Below, piece by piece: positions 16,683 through 26,467 of a stretch of DNA of 33,074 bases. Under the pieces are notes generated by a model, which saw only the letters and a program-made list of their open reading frames with translations, searched no databases and was not told where the DNA came from. Both the position numbers and the translations under genes were made by a program. The DNA comes from Archangiaceae bacterium (GTDB lineage Bacteria > Myxococcota > Myxococcia > Myxococcales > Myxococcaceae): positions 1 through 33,074 of the forward strand of contig JAACJQ010000289.1 of assembly GCA_016879935.1 (NCBI GenBank), read 5' to 3'. The stretch's first letter is position 1. Each line of letters begins with the position of its first letter.

Positions 16683-19600
16683 GGGCCAGCTCCGCGCGCG
16701 GTCGACCCGGCAGGGCGAGCGGCTGCGGCCATCGCCTCGCCCTCTTTCCACCCAATCTCACGCGACCGCAGCGCCACCTCGCGAAGCTCGGCGTCGGCCT
16801 CGGCCACCCGGCCGCTCGAGCGCAGCCAGTTGGCGTGGTTGTACTGCACCCGAATGGCGCCCAGCCGATCGCCGCCTTCACGCGCGTGGGCCAGCGACTG
16901 GGTATAGAGCCGCTCGGTGAGGGCCTTGTCGCCGCGCTGTGCGGCCAACACCATCTGGTTGGCCAACACCCGGCCCTGCCCGGCTGCGCTCTGGCAGTTC
17001 TGAGCGGCGACGAGCGCGTTCTCGAAGAAGGCCTGCGCTTCGACCAGCTTGCCCAGCCGCAGATGCACTCGACCGAGCTGGTTGAGACAGGGCCACAGCG
17101 ACGCCGGCTCCGATTGCCCACGCGCGCTCAGCAGCTGCATCGCCTGGGTGAGCTCGAGGGTGGCCGGGCCCAGCTGGCCTGCCGTCTCGAGGGCCGACGC
17201 GAGCTCGGTGCGCACCGTGACGATCTGCACCACGTCGTCCGCGGCGCTCAACAGCGCGAGCGCCTCGCGCAAGTCTTTGACGGCGTCGGTCGCCCGCGAG
17301 AGCTTCAGCTCGAGCAGGCCGCGTTGACGCAGGGCCTCGGCACGCGCGCGGCCACGGCGCGTCTCGGGCACGGCGCTCATCGCCTCGTCGAGGAACGCGA
17401 GCGCGCCCTTCGGGTCGTCGAGGCCCGCGGCGCCCGCAGCGGCAGCGGCGAGCTCGAGCAGATGCCCCGAGGTGACGTCAGAGAGCGGGCCCAGCCTCGC
17501 CGCCTCACGCGCGAGCAACGAATACGCCTCGCGGTACTGGCGCGCCGCCACGTCCCACGCGTGCTTCTCGACCCAGCGATCGGCCGCCTGGCGCAGGTAC
17601 TTCATCGCCTTGCGCGGTTGCTCCGAGCCGACGAAGTGGCGGCTGAGCGCGTCGAGCGGGTGCTCCGAGCCGGCAGAGCAGCCACGCTCGAGCGCTTCGC
17701 CGACCAGCTGATGCAGCCGCCGACGGTCGGCCGGCGCGAGGCGCTTGAGAATGGTGTCACGCACCACGGCCTGGCTGAACTGCAGCACGCCTTCGCCCTG
17801 CTCGCTGCGCTCGAGCAGCCCGCGCCGAACGCAGTCGTTCACCGCAGCGGCGATGTCGATGGGCGTCTCGACCGAGGCCGACACGAGGTCGACCGTGAAG
17901 CTGCGCCCGATGACGGCGCCGAGACGCAGAAGCGTCTTCGCGTGCGGGCCGATGCGCTCGAGCCGGGCCGCGACGACGTGCGCGAGTGACTCCGGCAGCT
18001 CGGCCTCGCCGGTCGCGAATCGCCACTCACCGTTGACGAACTGCAGCTGCCCCGACTCGCTCACCGCCGAGAGCAGCTCGTTGCAGTAGTGGGGGTTGCC
18101 CTCACAGCGCGCCCAGATGGCCTCGAGGAGGGGCGCGGGCGGCCGGCCCTTTCTCAGCTGTGCGGCGACGAGCGTGGCGATGTCGGGGGGCGTCAGCGGC
18201 GCGAGCTCGACGCGCTTGAGTCGCGGGAGCACGCCTTCGGTCTCTCCCGGCCTCGCGGCGGCCAACAACCCGAGCGGGTGCGCGGGGCTCGAGCGCGCCA
18301 CCACCTCTTCGACGATCTCCAGCGAGAGCCGATCGGCCAGCTGCGCGTCGTCGATGAGCAACAACAGCGGCTGCTGCTGGGTCGCCTTCGCGAACAGCTC
18401 GAGCAGCGCGGCGCGGTCGTGGTACCGCTCCTCTTCGGCGGCGGGCGCGACGCCGGGGTTGGTCGACATCGAGAACAGGCTCTCGAGCCGCTGAATGTCG
18501 ACCGCCTCGAGGCCGAGCCGCGCGAGCCCCTTCAAGGTCGTGCGGGCGACGTCTTCGGTCGGCCCCCTGTCTCGTTCGTTGAGGGAGTGCACCAGCTGCC
18601 GAATCACGTCGAGCGGTGCCGCCTGCCCGAGCCGGCCACCACGGGCGCGCGCGATGGTGACGCCCCGCTTCGAGGCGAGCTCGTGTGCAAACCGAATCAG
18701 CCGGCTCTTGCCGATGCCGGGCTGCCCCAGCAGCAACGCGCCACCGCTGCGCCGCTGAACGAGCCCCTCGACGAAGTTCTTCAGCATCGCCTGCTCGCGC
18801 TCGCGCCCACACAGCGGCTCGGCCTTCACGACGTCGTCGGCCACCAGCTTGAAGACGGCCTCGCTCACGCCAGGGAGCGACGGCACGTCGGTGACGGTGA
18901 TGCCGCCCTTGAGCGCCGAGCGAACGGTGCGGGTGAGCAGAATCTCTCCGGCCGCCGCCGCGCCCTGCACCTGCCGCGCGAGGTTCAGCACCTCGTTGAC
19001 GGCCGGGCTGTCGTGCAGCGGCAGCGACGGGTCGACGCCGGTGACGGTCGAAGCGCAGACGCCGATGCGCACGAACGCGTTCACCCCGGTGCCCTGCCCG
19101 GAGTCGGCCACGAACGCGCGGGCGTCTCGCGCGGCGCGGAGGCACCGCATCGCGTCGTCTTCATGCAGCTCGTGAACTCCGAACACGGCCACCAGGCAGC
19201 TGCCCATGAAGCGCTCGGCCAGCCCGCCCTGCGCCGTCACCGCGTTGACGAGGCCCGCGAAGAGCGGAGCCAGGCTGTTGCCCGCGGCCGGAGAGTCGGC
19301 AGTTCGGTCGGAGCCCACCTCGAGGAAGAAGGCGTGCAGCGTGCGCTTCTCGGAGCGCGCCAGCTGCGACGACAAGGAGCGCGTGTATTGCGCGAGCTCC
19401 GATGGCAGCAACCTGCTCAACGCGTCGATGGTGACGGGCGCGACGCTCGGGTTCGAGACGGCGGTCGCGCCGGCGCTCTGGGCAGGCACGGGCTCGAGCA
19501 TCGACGCGGGCGCCGTGACGGGCGCCCCCCGCAGCCCCTGCGCGATGAGCTCGAGCGCCCGACGAAACTCGAGGGCCGAGCCGTAGCGGGCGCTGGGCTG

Positions 19601-20497
19601 CCGCTCGAGCGCCTTCAGGCAGACCTCGTCGAGCCCGGGCGGAATCGGAATGGAGGAGACGGACGACGGCGAAGCGACGACCTGGGAGAGCTGCCGGTTG
19701 ATGGTCTCGAGCTCGTTCTTCCCCGCGAAGAGCCGCTTGCCGGTCAACAGCTCCCACAAGATGACGCCGGCCGAATAGAGGTCGGTCGCGGGCGAGACGG
19801 GCTCGTTCGTGAGCTGCTCGGGCGCCATGTAGCCGGGCGTACCCACCACGAGGCCGGTGCGGGTCAGCCCGCGCTCCGAGCCGTCTCCCGCCGTCAGCTT
19901 CGCGATGCCGAAGTCGACGACCTTGAGCATCTCACTGCCATCGCGAAGCTTGCTGACGAGCACGTTGGCCGGCTTCAGGTCTCGGTGCACCACCCCCTGG
20001 GCATGCGCTTCGTCGAGCCCCGAGAGCATCTGCACCGTCAGGTTCACCGCGCGCTCGAGGGGCAGCGGCGCGTCCTCCTTCAGCACGGCGCGCAGGGTGC
20101 GACCCTCGACGTACTCCATGACGATGTAGAGCGTGCCGTCGTCGGTCTTGCCGAAGTCGAGCACCGTCACCACGTTGGGGTGGCGCATGGCCGCGGTGGC
20201 CTGGCCCTCGCGCTCGAAGCGCTGCACCAGGCTCGGGTCTTTCGCGAAGTGCGGCAGCAACGTCTTGATGCAGACCGCGCGCTTCAGCCGCTCCTGCTCG
20301 GCGCGGTACACCTTGCCCATGCCGCCTTCACCGATGAGCGCGAGCACCCGGTAGTTGCCGACGAGCTTGCCGATGAAGTCGTCACGCGAGGCCGACGTGT
20401 CTTGCACCTGGGTTCCACACTGCGCGCAGAACCGGCTCCCCGTGGCGATCGCGGCGCGACAACTCGCGCAGACGACAGTGGCAGTCGTGACCGACAT
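16679..20497 (-). CDS. Zn-ribbon / Ser-Thr kinase / cyclase-like / AAA ATPase / TPR protein
   Basis: The protein has 1272 residues from ATG 20497, chosen because the zinc ribbon (Cys10, 13, 24, 27; CASC...CAQC) begins just after it; the frame is open to 20599. The kinase domain (about 48-320) has glycine loop IGEGGMGKVY, Lys78, HRDLKPAN (171-178), DFG (195-197) and APE (225-227). Residues about 380-550 resemble a class III nucleotide cyclase (GGLAERFMGSCLVAVFG, RIGVCAST, NLARQVQ) with both metal Asp positions changed. An AAA/STAND-type ATPase follows, with Walker A GQPGIGKS (591-598) and Walker B LLLLIDD (711-717). The C-terminal third (about 990-1260) is TPR-like. The kinase plus ATPase layout recalls PknK, but no DNA-binding domain is seen. 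It is the first gene of a three-gene overlapping unit. Confidence 0.92.
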   Translation of the reverse strand: MSVTTATVVCASCRAAIATGSRFCAQCGTQVQDTSASRDDFIGKLVGNYRVLALIGEGGMGKVYRAEQERLKRAVCIKTLLPHFAKDPSLVQRFEREGQATAAMRHPNVVTVLDFGKTDDGTLYIVMEYVEGRTLRAVLKEDAPLPLERAVNLTVQMLSGLDEAHAQGVVHRDLKPANVLVSKLRDGSEMLKVVDFGIAKLTAGDGSERGLTRTGLVVGTPGYMAPEQLTNEPVSPATDLYSAGVILWELLTGKRLFAGKNELETINRQLSQVVASPSSVSSIPIPPGLDEVCLKALERQPSARYGSALEFRRALELIAQGLRGAPVTAPASMLEPVPAQSAGATAVSNPSVAPVTIDALSRLLPSELAQYTRSLSSQLARSEKRTLHAFFLEVGSDRTADSPAAGNSLAPLFAGLVNAVTAQGGLAERFMGSCLVAVFGVHELHEDDAMRCLRAARDARAFVADSGQGTGVNAFVRIGVCASTVTGVDPSLPLHDSPAVNEVLNLARQVQGAAAAGEILLTRTVRSALKGGITVTDVPSLPGVSEAVFKLVADDVVKAEPLCGREREQAMLKNFVEGLVQRRSGGALLLGQPGIGKSRLIRFAHELASKRGVTIARARGGRLGQAAPLDVIRQLVHSLNERDRGPTEDVARTTLKGLARLGLEAVDIQRLESLFSMSTNPGVAPAAEEERYHDRAALLELFAKATQQQPLLLLIDDAQLADRLSLEIVEEVVARSSPAHPLGLLAAARPGETEGVLPRLKRVELAPLTPPDIATLVAAQLRKGRPPAPLLEAIWARCEGNPHYCNELLSAVSESGQLQFVNGEWRFATGEAELPESLAHVVAARLERIGPHAKTLLRLGAVIGRSFTVDLVSASVETPIDIAAAVNDCVRRGLLERSEQGEGVLQFSQAVVRDTILKRLAPADRRRLHQLVGEALERGCSAGSEHPLDALSRHFVGSEQPRKAMKYLRQAADRWVEKHAWDVAARQYREAYSLLAREAARLGPLSDVTSGHLLELAAAAAGAAGLDDPKGALAFLDEAMSAVPETRRGRARAEALRQRGLLELKLSRATDAVKDLREALALLSAADDVVQIVTVRTELASALETAGQLGPATLELTQAMQLLSARGQSEPASLWPCLNQLGRVHLRLGKLVEAQAFFENALVAAQNCQSAAGQGRVLANQMVLAAQRGDKALTERLYTQSLAHAREGGDRLGAIRVQYNHANWLRSSGRVAEADAELREVALRSREIGWKEGEAMAAAARPAGSTARGAGP

Positions 20498-20581
20498 GGG
20501 CGGTCGAGGAAAGGCGACTTCTTCGAAGAGAACAACACCCATGCCGCGACGTTGTCGGCACCTGGAATACACGCGCGCTGA

Positions 20582-21745
<1,164 letters not shown>

Positions 21746-22036
21746 TCACCGTGCGAAGAGTTCGAAGAACCCCGGGTCGATGCCGGTGAAACGAATGCCC
21801 GCGCGGCCCCGCACCTGCAGCCTCGGCTCGGCGCGGAACGACCAGGTCACGGTGCCGGTGAAGGGCAGCTCCTGCTCACCGACGCGTAGCTGGCCGTGCA
21901 CCATCGTGCCGGGCAGCAACGTCGACATCAGCTCGATGGCGAAGCCGCCCGTCGACACGTCGCTCGTGAAGGCCGGTCGATCGCCGAGCCACACCTGAAG
22001 ACGGCGACGCAGACGCGGGAGCAGGCGCTTGTTCAT
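21746..22036 (-). CDS. Small PilZ-domain protein
   Basis: I take ATG 22036 as the start, giving 96 residues; the frame is open to 22123 but the extra part is not PilZ-like and overlaps the divergent gene. The basic N-terminus (RLLPRLRRRLQVWLG) supplies the RxxxR-type arginines, and SDVSTGGFAIEL is the DxSxxG motif, so cyclic-di-GMP binding looks possible. The rest is a beta-barrel-like sequence ending ARPGIRFTGID-type (here RAGIRFTGIDPGFFELF). Single-domain PilZ proteins usually act as adaptors in motility, polysaccharide or signalling pathways; the target here is unknown. It is divergent from the small membrane peptide gene at 22117, with 80 bases between them. Confidence 0.85.
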   Translation of the reverse strand: MNKRLLPRLRRRLQVWLGDRPAFTSDVSTGGFAIELMSTLLPGTMVHGQLRVGEQELPFTGTVTWSFRAEPRLQVRGRAGIRFTGIDPGFFELFAR

Positions 22037-22116
22037 GTGACAGAGGGTGACAGGCCTGTTGCGCTGATCCAGTTTTCGCACCGCTGAGTAGGCTTGCTGA
22101 TCATGCGGGGCCCGGC

Positions 22117-22278
22117 GTGACACGCTCGTTGGTCGTCTTCGCGCTCGGCGTCACCCTGCTCGTCTCTCCTGCGCGAGAGCTGTGGCTGCGAACGGACTCG
22201 GCCTTCGTCGCGTTCGTGGTCTGGGCGGTGGTGCTCGCGCTCGGCTGGTGGTCGGTGCGGCCGAAGGAGCGCCCGTGA
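22117..22278 (+). CDS. 53-residue two-helix membrane peptide preceding the SSS-type sensor kinase
   Basis: The frame starts at GTG 22117, with GGGG (22107-22110) six bases upstream, and ends at TGA 22276-22278. It encodes 53 residues: a hydrophobic segment at about 5-17 (LVVFALGVTLLVS), a short polar turn (PARELWLRTD), a second segment at about 29-46 (AFVAFVVWAVVLALGWW), and a basic C-terminus (RPKERP). The stop overlaps the kinase start as GTGA, so the two are probably translationally coupled. Small hydrophobic proteins of this type sit before SSS-containing genes: DUF485 before actP, DUF4212-type before other symporters, and CbrX before CbrA in Pseudomonas. The role as a subunit or assembly partner of the sensor is inferred; the gene is easily missed by gene callers. 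Confidence 0.8.
   Translation: MTRSLVVFALGVTLLVSPARELWLRTDSAFVAFVVWAVVLALGWWSVRPKERP
22264..22277 (+). promoter_or_regulatory. Ribosome binding site and GTGA start/stop overlap of the sensor kinase
   Basis: AAGGAG (22264-22269), inside the last codons of the small peptide gene, lies five bases before the GTG at 22275. The GTG shares bases with the peptide's TGA stop. This site fixes the kinase start at 22275 rather than at the longer open frame beginning near 22182. Confidence 0.8.
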
Positions 22279-25058
22279 CGCTCCTGCTCGCGATCGTCTG
22301 CTGGCTGCTCCTGTTGTTCGGCGTCGCGCAGCTCGGTCAGACCAGCGGCCGGTTTCGCCAGCTCTCGAAGCACCCGCTCGTCTATTCCCTCTCGCTCGGC
22401 GTCTACGCCACGAGCTGGACGTACTTCGGCGCAGTGGGCTTCGCGCGCACGTCGGGGCTCGACTTTCTCGCGGTGTCGCTGGGGCCGACGCTGGCGGCGC
22501 TGCTCGTACCCGTCGTCTCGTTGCCCCTGCTCGAGGTGCTGCGCCGTCATCGCCTCGCGACGCTCGCCGACCTGTTGGCGTTTCGGTATCGCAGCAAGGC
22601 CGTCGGCGCGGTGGTGACGTTCACCCTGATGCTCGCGATCATTCCGTACCTCGCGGTGCAGGTGCGGGGCGTGGGCTCGACGGCGTCGGTGCTGCTCGAC
22701 GGGCTCGACCCGGTGCTCAGCGGCGCGGCGTTCTGCGTGGCGATGGTGCTCTTCGCGTCGTTGTTCGGTGCGTCGCACGCGACGAGTCGTGAACGGCACC
22801 CGGGGCTCGTGCTCGCGGTCGCGATGGAGACGCTCTTCAAGCTCGTCGCGTTGCTCGTCGTCGGTGTCACGGCGGTGACGACCGCGAAGGCGCCGTTGGT
22901 GGTGCCGCCGCTGCCCCAGACGCAGGGCTTCGTGTCGGTGACGTTGCTGTCGGTGGTCGCAGCGTTCCTGTTGCCGCGGCAGTTCCACATGGCGTTCGCC
23001 GAGGCGCCTGAAGGCGAGCCGGGCCGCCGCGCGCTGCTGACCTCGACGTGGGCGTTTCCCCTGGTGCTGTTGCTCCTCAACCTGCCGATCCCCCTCATCC
23101 TCGCGGCGGGCACGCAGCTGTCGCCCGAGGGCAACGCCGACCTCTACGTGCTGACGGTCGCGGCGCAGGTGCCGCTACTGCCGACGCTGGCGTGGCTCGG
23201 TGGGGTCTCGGCGTCGAGCGCGATGGTGATCGTCGGCACGCTCGCACTCAGCAACATGGTGGCCACGCACTGGGTGACCCCGCTGCGGAGCGCCCCGAAA
23301 GACCTGTATCGCCAGCTCGTGTTGGAGCGCCGGTTCGTCATCGCCGCCTCGCTCGGGCTCGCCTTCGTGCTCTTCGTGGTGCTCGAGCGGGTGAGCCCGG
23401 CGGCCGTCTCGCGTGGTGGCGCGCTCGCGCAGGTCGGGCTCGTCGCGTTCGCGGGCGTGGCCCAGACGCTGCCTGCCACCCTCGGCGTCTTCTTCTTCCC
23501 GAAGCTGAGTCGCGCAGGCGTGATCGCGGGGCTGGTGGTGGGAACGGCCGCGTGGCTCCTGTCGCTCGCGTTGCCGCTCGTCGGAGTCTCGCTGGTCCAT
23601 CTGCCCGAGGTCGATGGTCTCGGCGTGGCGGTGTGGTGCTCGCTCGGGCTCAACGTCGCTGCCGCAGCGCTCGGGTCGTGGTCGAGCCCGGTGTCGAGAG
23701 AGGAGTCGCTCGCTGCCGAGGCGTGCCGTCGCGAGGTCGTCGACGACGATGCGTCGCTGCCGGTCGATCAAGGCGGCTTCGTCGAGAGGCTCGCGCCCGT
23801 GCTCGGCCAGGCCTCGGCGGCGCTCGAGGTCGCGAAGGCGCGCTCGGCGTTGGCGTTGAGAGAGACCGACACGAGCGTGACGGCGATGAAGCGGCTCAAG
23901 CGGCAGCTCGAGGCCGACTTGTCGGCGCTCGTGGGCCCGATGGTGAGCTGGGCTGCGCTGAACGTGACTCCGCGGGAGGAGTTCGCGCGCGGCGTTCCGC
24001 TAGCCGAGCGCATTCGTTCACTCGAAGAGGCCGTCGCCCACGCCCGGCAAGGGCAGACCCAGACCGCGGCAGAGACGTTGCGCGCCTGGCTCGAGGCCGT
24101 CTTCCGCGCGCTGCCCGTCGGCGTCTGCGTGCTCGGGCCCGACGACGACGTGGTCTGGTGGAACGAGCGGCTCGCGACGCTCACGGGTGTTGCTTCAGCG
24201 CAGGTCCGTGGCCGGCTTCGCACGACGCTCGAGGCCGACCTCGCGCAGGCGCTCGCGGCGAGTGGTGAACACCGGGTCGGAGCCCTCACGGTGCGGGTCA
24301 CGCGCACGAGCGCCGCCGATGGGCTCGAAGGCGCCAGCATCGTCGTGGTCGAAGATCTCTCGCAGACGCGGCAGCTCGAGGCGCAGGTTCGACATCAAGA
24401 TCGTCTCGCCACCATCGGCCGATTCGCAGCAGGCGTCGCACACGAGGTCGGCAACCCGCTCGCGGCGGTGATGATGCTGACCCAGGGCATCGAGCGCGAC
24501 CACGACGCTTCCCCCGAGCGGCTGAGCCAGTTGTACGACGCAGCCCGACGCATCGACGAGATCGTCCGCGGGCTCGTCTCGTTCGCGCGCGCCGGCTCCA
24601 TTCAGACTACGACCGCACGGCAACCGGTCTCGCTCGACGCCATCGCGACGCAGGCCGCGAGCCTCGTGCAGCTGTCGAAGAACCGCGCCGTCACGCTCGA
24701 GCTCTCGAGCGCCGACGCCACGACCGACGCGAACACGCAGGAGCTCGTACAGGTCGTCGTCAACCTGCTCACCAACGCCGTCGACGCGACGCCGAACGAC
24801 GAGCGCGTTCGGGTTCACACCTCGTTCGACCAGCACCACGTCACGCTCGACGTCATCGACGAAGGTGCGGGCATGGCCCCCGAGGTGGCAGCGCACGTCT
24901 TCGAGCCGTTCTTCACGACGAAAGACGTCGGCCAGGGCACGGGCCTCGGGCTCTCCGTCGCGTGGACCATCGTTCAAGCGCACGGTGGCACGCTGACGGT
25001 GAAGAGCGCACCCGGAGCAGGAACGACGATGACGCTCCAATTGCCCCGGTCTGCTTGA
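22275..25058 (+). CDS. Sensor histidine kinase with sodium:solute-symporter-like (SSS) membrane domain
   Basis: The protein has 927 residues from GTG 22275. Residues 1-465 form a polytopic domain of about 13 helices resembling SSS/SLC5 transporters, with recognisable phrases TSWTYFGAVGFARTSG (46-61) and SASSAMVIVGTLALSNMV (312-329). Residues about 500-600 resemble the STAC-type linker of such kinases, and about 605-695 a PAS domain. The transmitter has an H-box with His723 (FAAGVAHEVGNPLA), an N-box (NLLTNAVDATP), a G1 box (DEGAGM), an F-box (FEPFFTTK) and a G2 box (GTGLGLSV), so it should be active. The architecture matches CbrA and CrbS, which regulate carbon use. It is coupled to the small peptide upstream and followed 65 bases later by its likely partner, the NtrC-type regulator. 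Confidence 0.95.
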   Translation: MTLLLAIVCWLLLLFGVAQLGQTSGRFRQLSKHPLVYSLSLGVYATSWTYFGAVGFARTSGLDFLAVSLGPTLAALLVPVVSLPLLEVLRRHRLATLADLLAFRYRSKAVGAVVTFTLMLAIIPYLAVQVRGVGSTASVLLDGLDPVLSGAAFCVAMVLFASLFGASHATSRERHPGLVLAVAMETLFKLVALLVVGVTAVTTAKAPLVVPPLPQTQGFVSVTLLSVVAAFLLPRQFHMAFAEAPEGEPGRRALLTSTWAFPLVLLLLNLPIPLILAAGTQLSPEGNADLYVLTVAAQVPLLPTLAWLGGVSASSAMVIVGTLALSNMVATHWVTPLRSAPKDLYRQLVLERRFVIAASLGLAFVLFVVLERVSPAAVSRGGALAQVGLVAFAGVAQTLPATLGVFFFPKLSRAGVIAGLVVGTAAWLLSLALPLVGVSLVHLPEVDGLGVAVWCSLGLNVAAAALGSWSSPVSREESLAAEACRREVVDDDASLPVDQGGFVERLAPVLGQASAALEVAKARSALALRETDTSVTAMKRLKRQLEADLSALVGPMVSWAALNVTPREEFARGVPLAERIRSLEEAVAHARQGQTQTAAETLRAWLEAVFRALPVGVCVLGPDDDVVWWNERLATLTGVASAQVRGRLRTTLEADLAQALAASGEHRVGALTVRVTRTSAADGLEGASIVVVEDLSQTRQLEAQVRHQDRLATIGRFAAGVAHEVGNPLAAVMMLTQGIERDHDASPERLSQLYDAARRIDEIVRGLVSFARAGSIQTTTARQPVSLDAIATQAASLVQLSKNRAVTLELSSADATTDANTQELVQVVVNLLTNAVDATPNDERVRVHTSFDQHHVTLDVIDEGAGMAPEVAAHVFEPFFTTKDVGQGTGLGLSVAWTIVQAHGGTLTVKSAPGAGTTMTLQLPRSA

Positions 25059-25123
25059 CGCATCGCGCGAGCGGGCCGGCCTCGCCGTCTTCGCTGGCTC
25101 GTCTACGGTCGCCTTCCTCTCGC

Positions 25124-26458
25124 ATGCGCCTCCTCATCGTCGAAGACGAAGTCGCCGTGCGGGCCGAGATGAAGCGGCTGTTGACCCGCGCCGGCCACGA
25201 GGTCGTCGAGGCAGGAACGGTGCGCGACGCGCGCGAGGCGAACCCGACGGCCTTCGATCTCGTCATCAGCGATCTCCGGCTGCCCGGCGGGCTGGGAACC
25301 GAGCTGATCAGCGCGGCAGAGGGCGTGCCGGTGTTGATCATCACCTCGTACGCCTCGGTGCGCAGCGCGGTCGACGCGATGAAGCAGGGCGCGGCCGACT
25401 ACCTCTCGAAGCCGTTCGACCCCGACGAGCTGCTCATCGTCGTCGAACGAATTCTCGGTGATTCGCGCACGAAGCGGCAGGTGGCGGCGCTCTCACGCGA
25501 AGCGCAGGCGACCTGGGCCGTGGAGGGCATGGTCGGGCGCTCCGAGCCGATGCAGGCGGCGTTCGATCGCGTACGCAAGGCGGCGCCGACCGACGCGACG
25601 GTGCTCATCCTCGGAGAGTCGGGCACGGGCAAAGAGCTCATCGCCCGCGCGGTGCATCAGCAGTCGTCGCGAAAGCCCGGCCCGTTCGTCGCGGTGAACT
25701 GCGCGGCCATTCCCGAGAACCTCATCGAGTCGGAGCTGTTCGGCTACGCGCGTGGCGCCTTCACGGGCGCGAACACCGACCACGCTGGACTCGTCGAAGC
25801 AGCCCACGGCGGCACGCTCTTTCTCGACGAGATTGGTGAGCTGCCGTTGCAGGCGCAGTCGCGCTTGTTGCGCACGCTGCAAGATGGAGAGGTGCGCCGC
25901 GTCGGAGCCACGCAGTCGCGCCGCGCCGACGTTCGCCTCGTCGCCGCCACGCATCGCGACCTGCCGAAGATGGTCGAGGCGGGCACCTTCCGCTCCGACC
26001 TCTACTACCGGCTGAAGGTCGTCGAGGTGCGGCTCCCGGCCCTGCGAGATCGCGGCGACGACGTCATCGAGCTCGCGAACGCGCTGGTGACCCGTCACGC
26101 GCAGAAGCTCGGCCGGCCCGTTCCTCCCTTCACGCCCGAGGCCACCGACGCCCTGCGCTCGCATCACTGGCCGGGCAACGTGCGTGAGCTCGAGAACGCG
26201 CTCGAGCGGGCGCTCATCTTGAGCGACGGCGTCGCGCTGACGGCCGAGCTGCTGGGGCTCGACGACGTTCAGCGCCAGCCCGCGCCGGCGAAGGAGTCGG
26301 CCGAAGACGCGTCGCTCATGGCGTACTTCAAGCGCTTCGTCGAAGAGCACCAGCACGACCTGTCAGAGACCGAGCTCGCGCGCCGCCTCGGCATCAGCCG
26401 CAAGACATTGTGGGAGCGCCGGCTGAAACACGGGCTGCCCCGCCCCGCTCGTGGCTAG
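25124..26458 (+). CDS. NtrC-family sigma54-dependent response regulator
   Basis: The protein has 444 residues from ATG 25124. The receiver domain has acidic residues ED (7-8), phospho-acceptor Asp50 ([10 protein letters not shown]), Thr/Ser at LIITSYAS and Lys97 (YLSKPFDP). The AAA+ domain has Walker A GESGTGKE (164-171), the sigma54-contacting GAFTGA loop (211-216), Walker [10 protein letters not shown] (231-239) and the R-finger region (FRSDLYYRL). The C-terminus has a Fis-type helix-turn-helix ([20 protein letters not shown]). It should activate sigma54-RNA polymerase from upstream sites when phosphorylated by the SSS-type kinase. A matching -24/-12 element and an inverted repeat lie before acs, 2.2 kb downstream, the most likely target in view. 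Confidence 0.96.
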   Translation: MRLLIVEDEVAVRAEMKRLLTRAGHEVVEAGTVRDAREANPTAFDLVISDLRLPGGLGTELISAAEGVPVLIITSYASVRSAVDAMKQGAADYLSKPFDPDELLIVVERILGDSRTKRQVAALSREAQATWAVEGMVGRSEPMQAAFDRVRKAAPTDATVLILGESGTGKELIARAVHQQSSRKPGPFVAVNCAAIPENLIESELFGYARGAFTGANTDHAGLVEAAHGGTLFLDEIGELPLQAQSRLLRTLQDGEVRRVGATQSRRADVRLVAATHRDLPKMVEAGTFRSDLYYRLKVVEVRLPALRDRGDDVIELANALVTRHAQKLGRPVPPFTPEATDALRSHHWPGNVRELENALERALILSDGVALTAELLGLDDVQRQPAPAKESAEDASLMAYFKRFVEEHQHDLSETELARRLGISRKTLWERRLKHGLPRPARG

Positions 26459-26467
26459 AGAGAGCGC

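Noticed and set aside
18089-20581. An 830-codon plus-strand open frame opposite the kinase/AAA gene
   Set aside because: It has the same shadow character; the minus strand carries all recognisable motifs.
22103-22120. ATG at 22103 as start of the small membrane peptide
   Set aside because: That frame stops after five codons; the peptide frame begins at GTG 22117.
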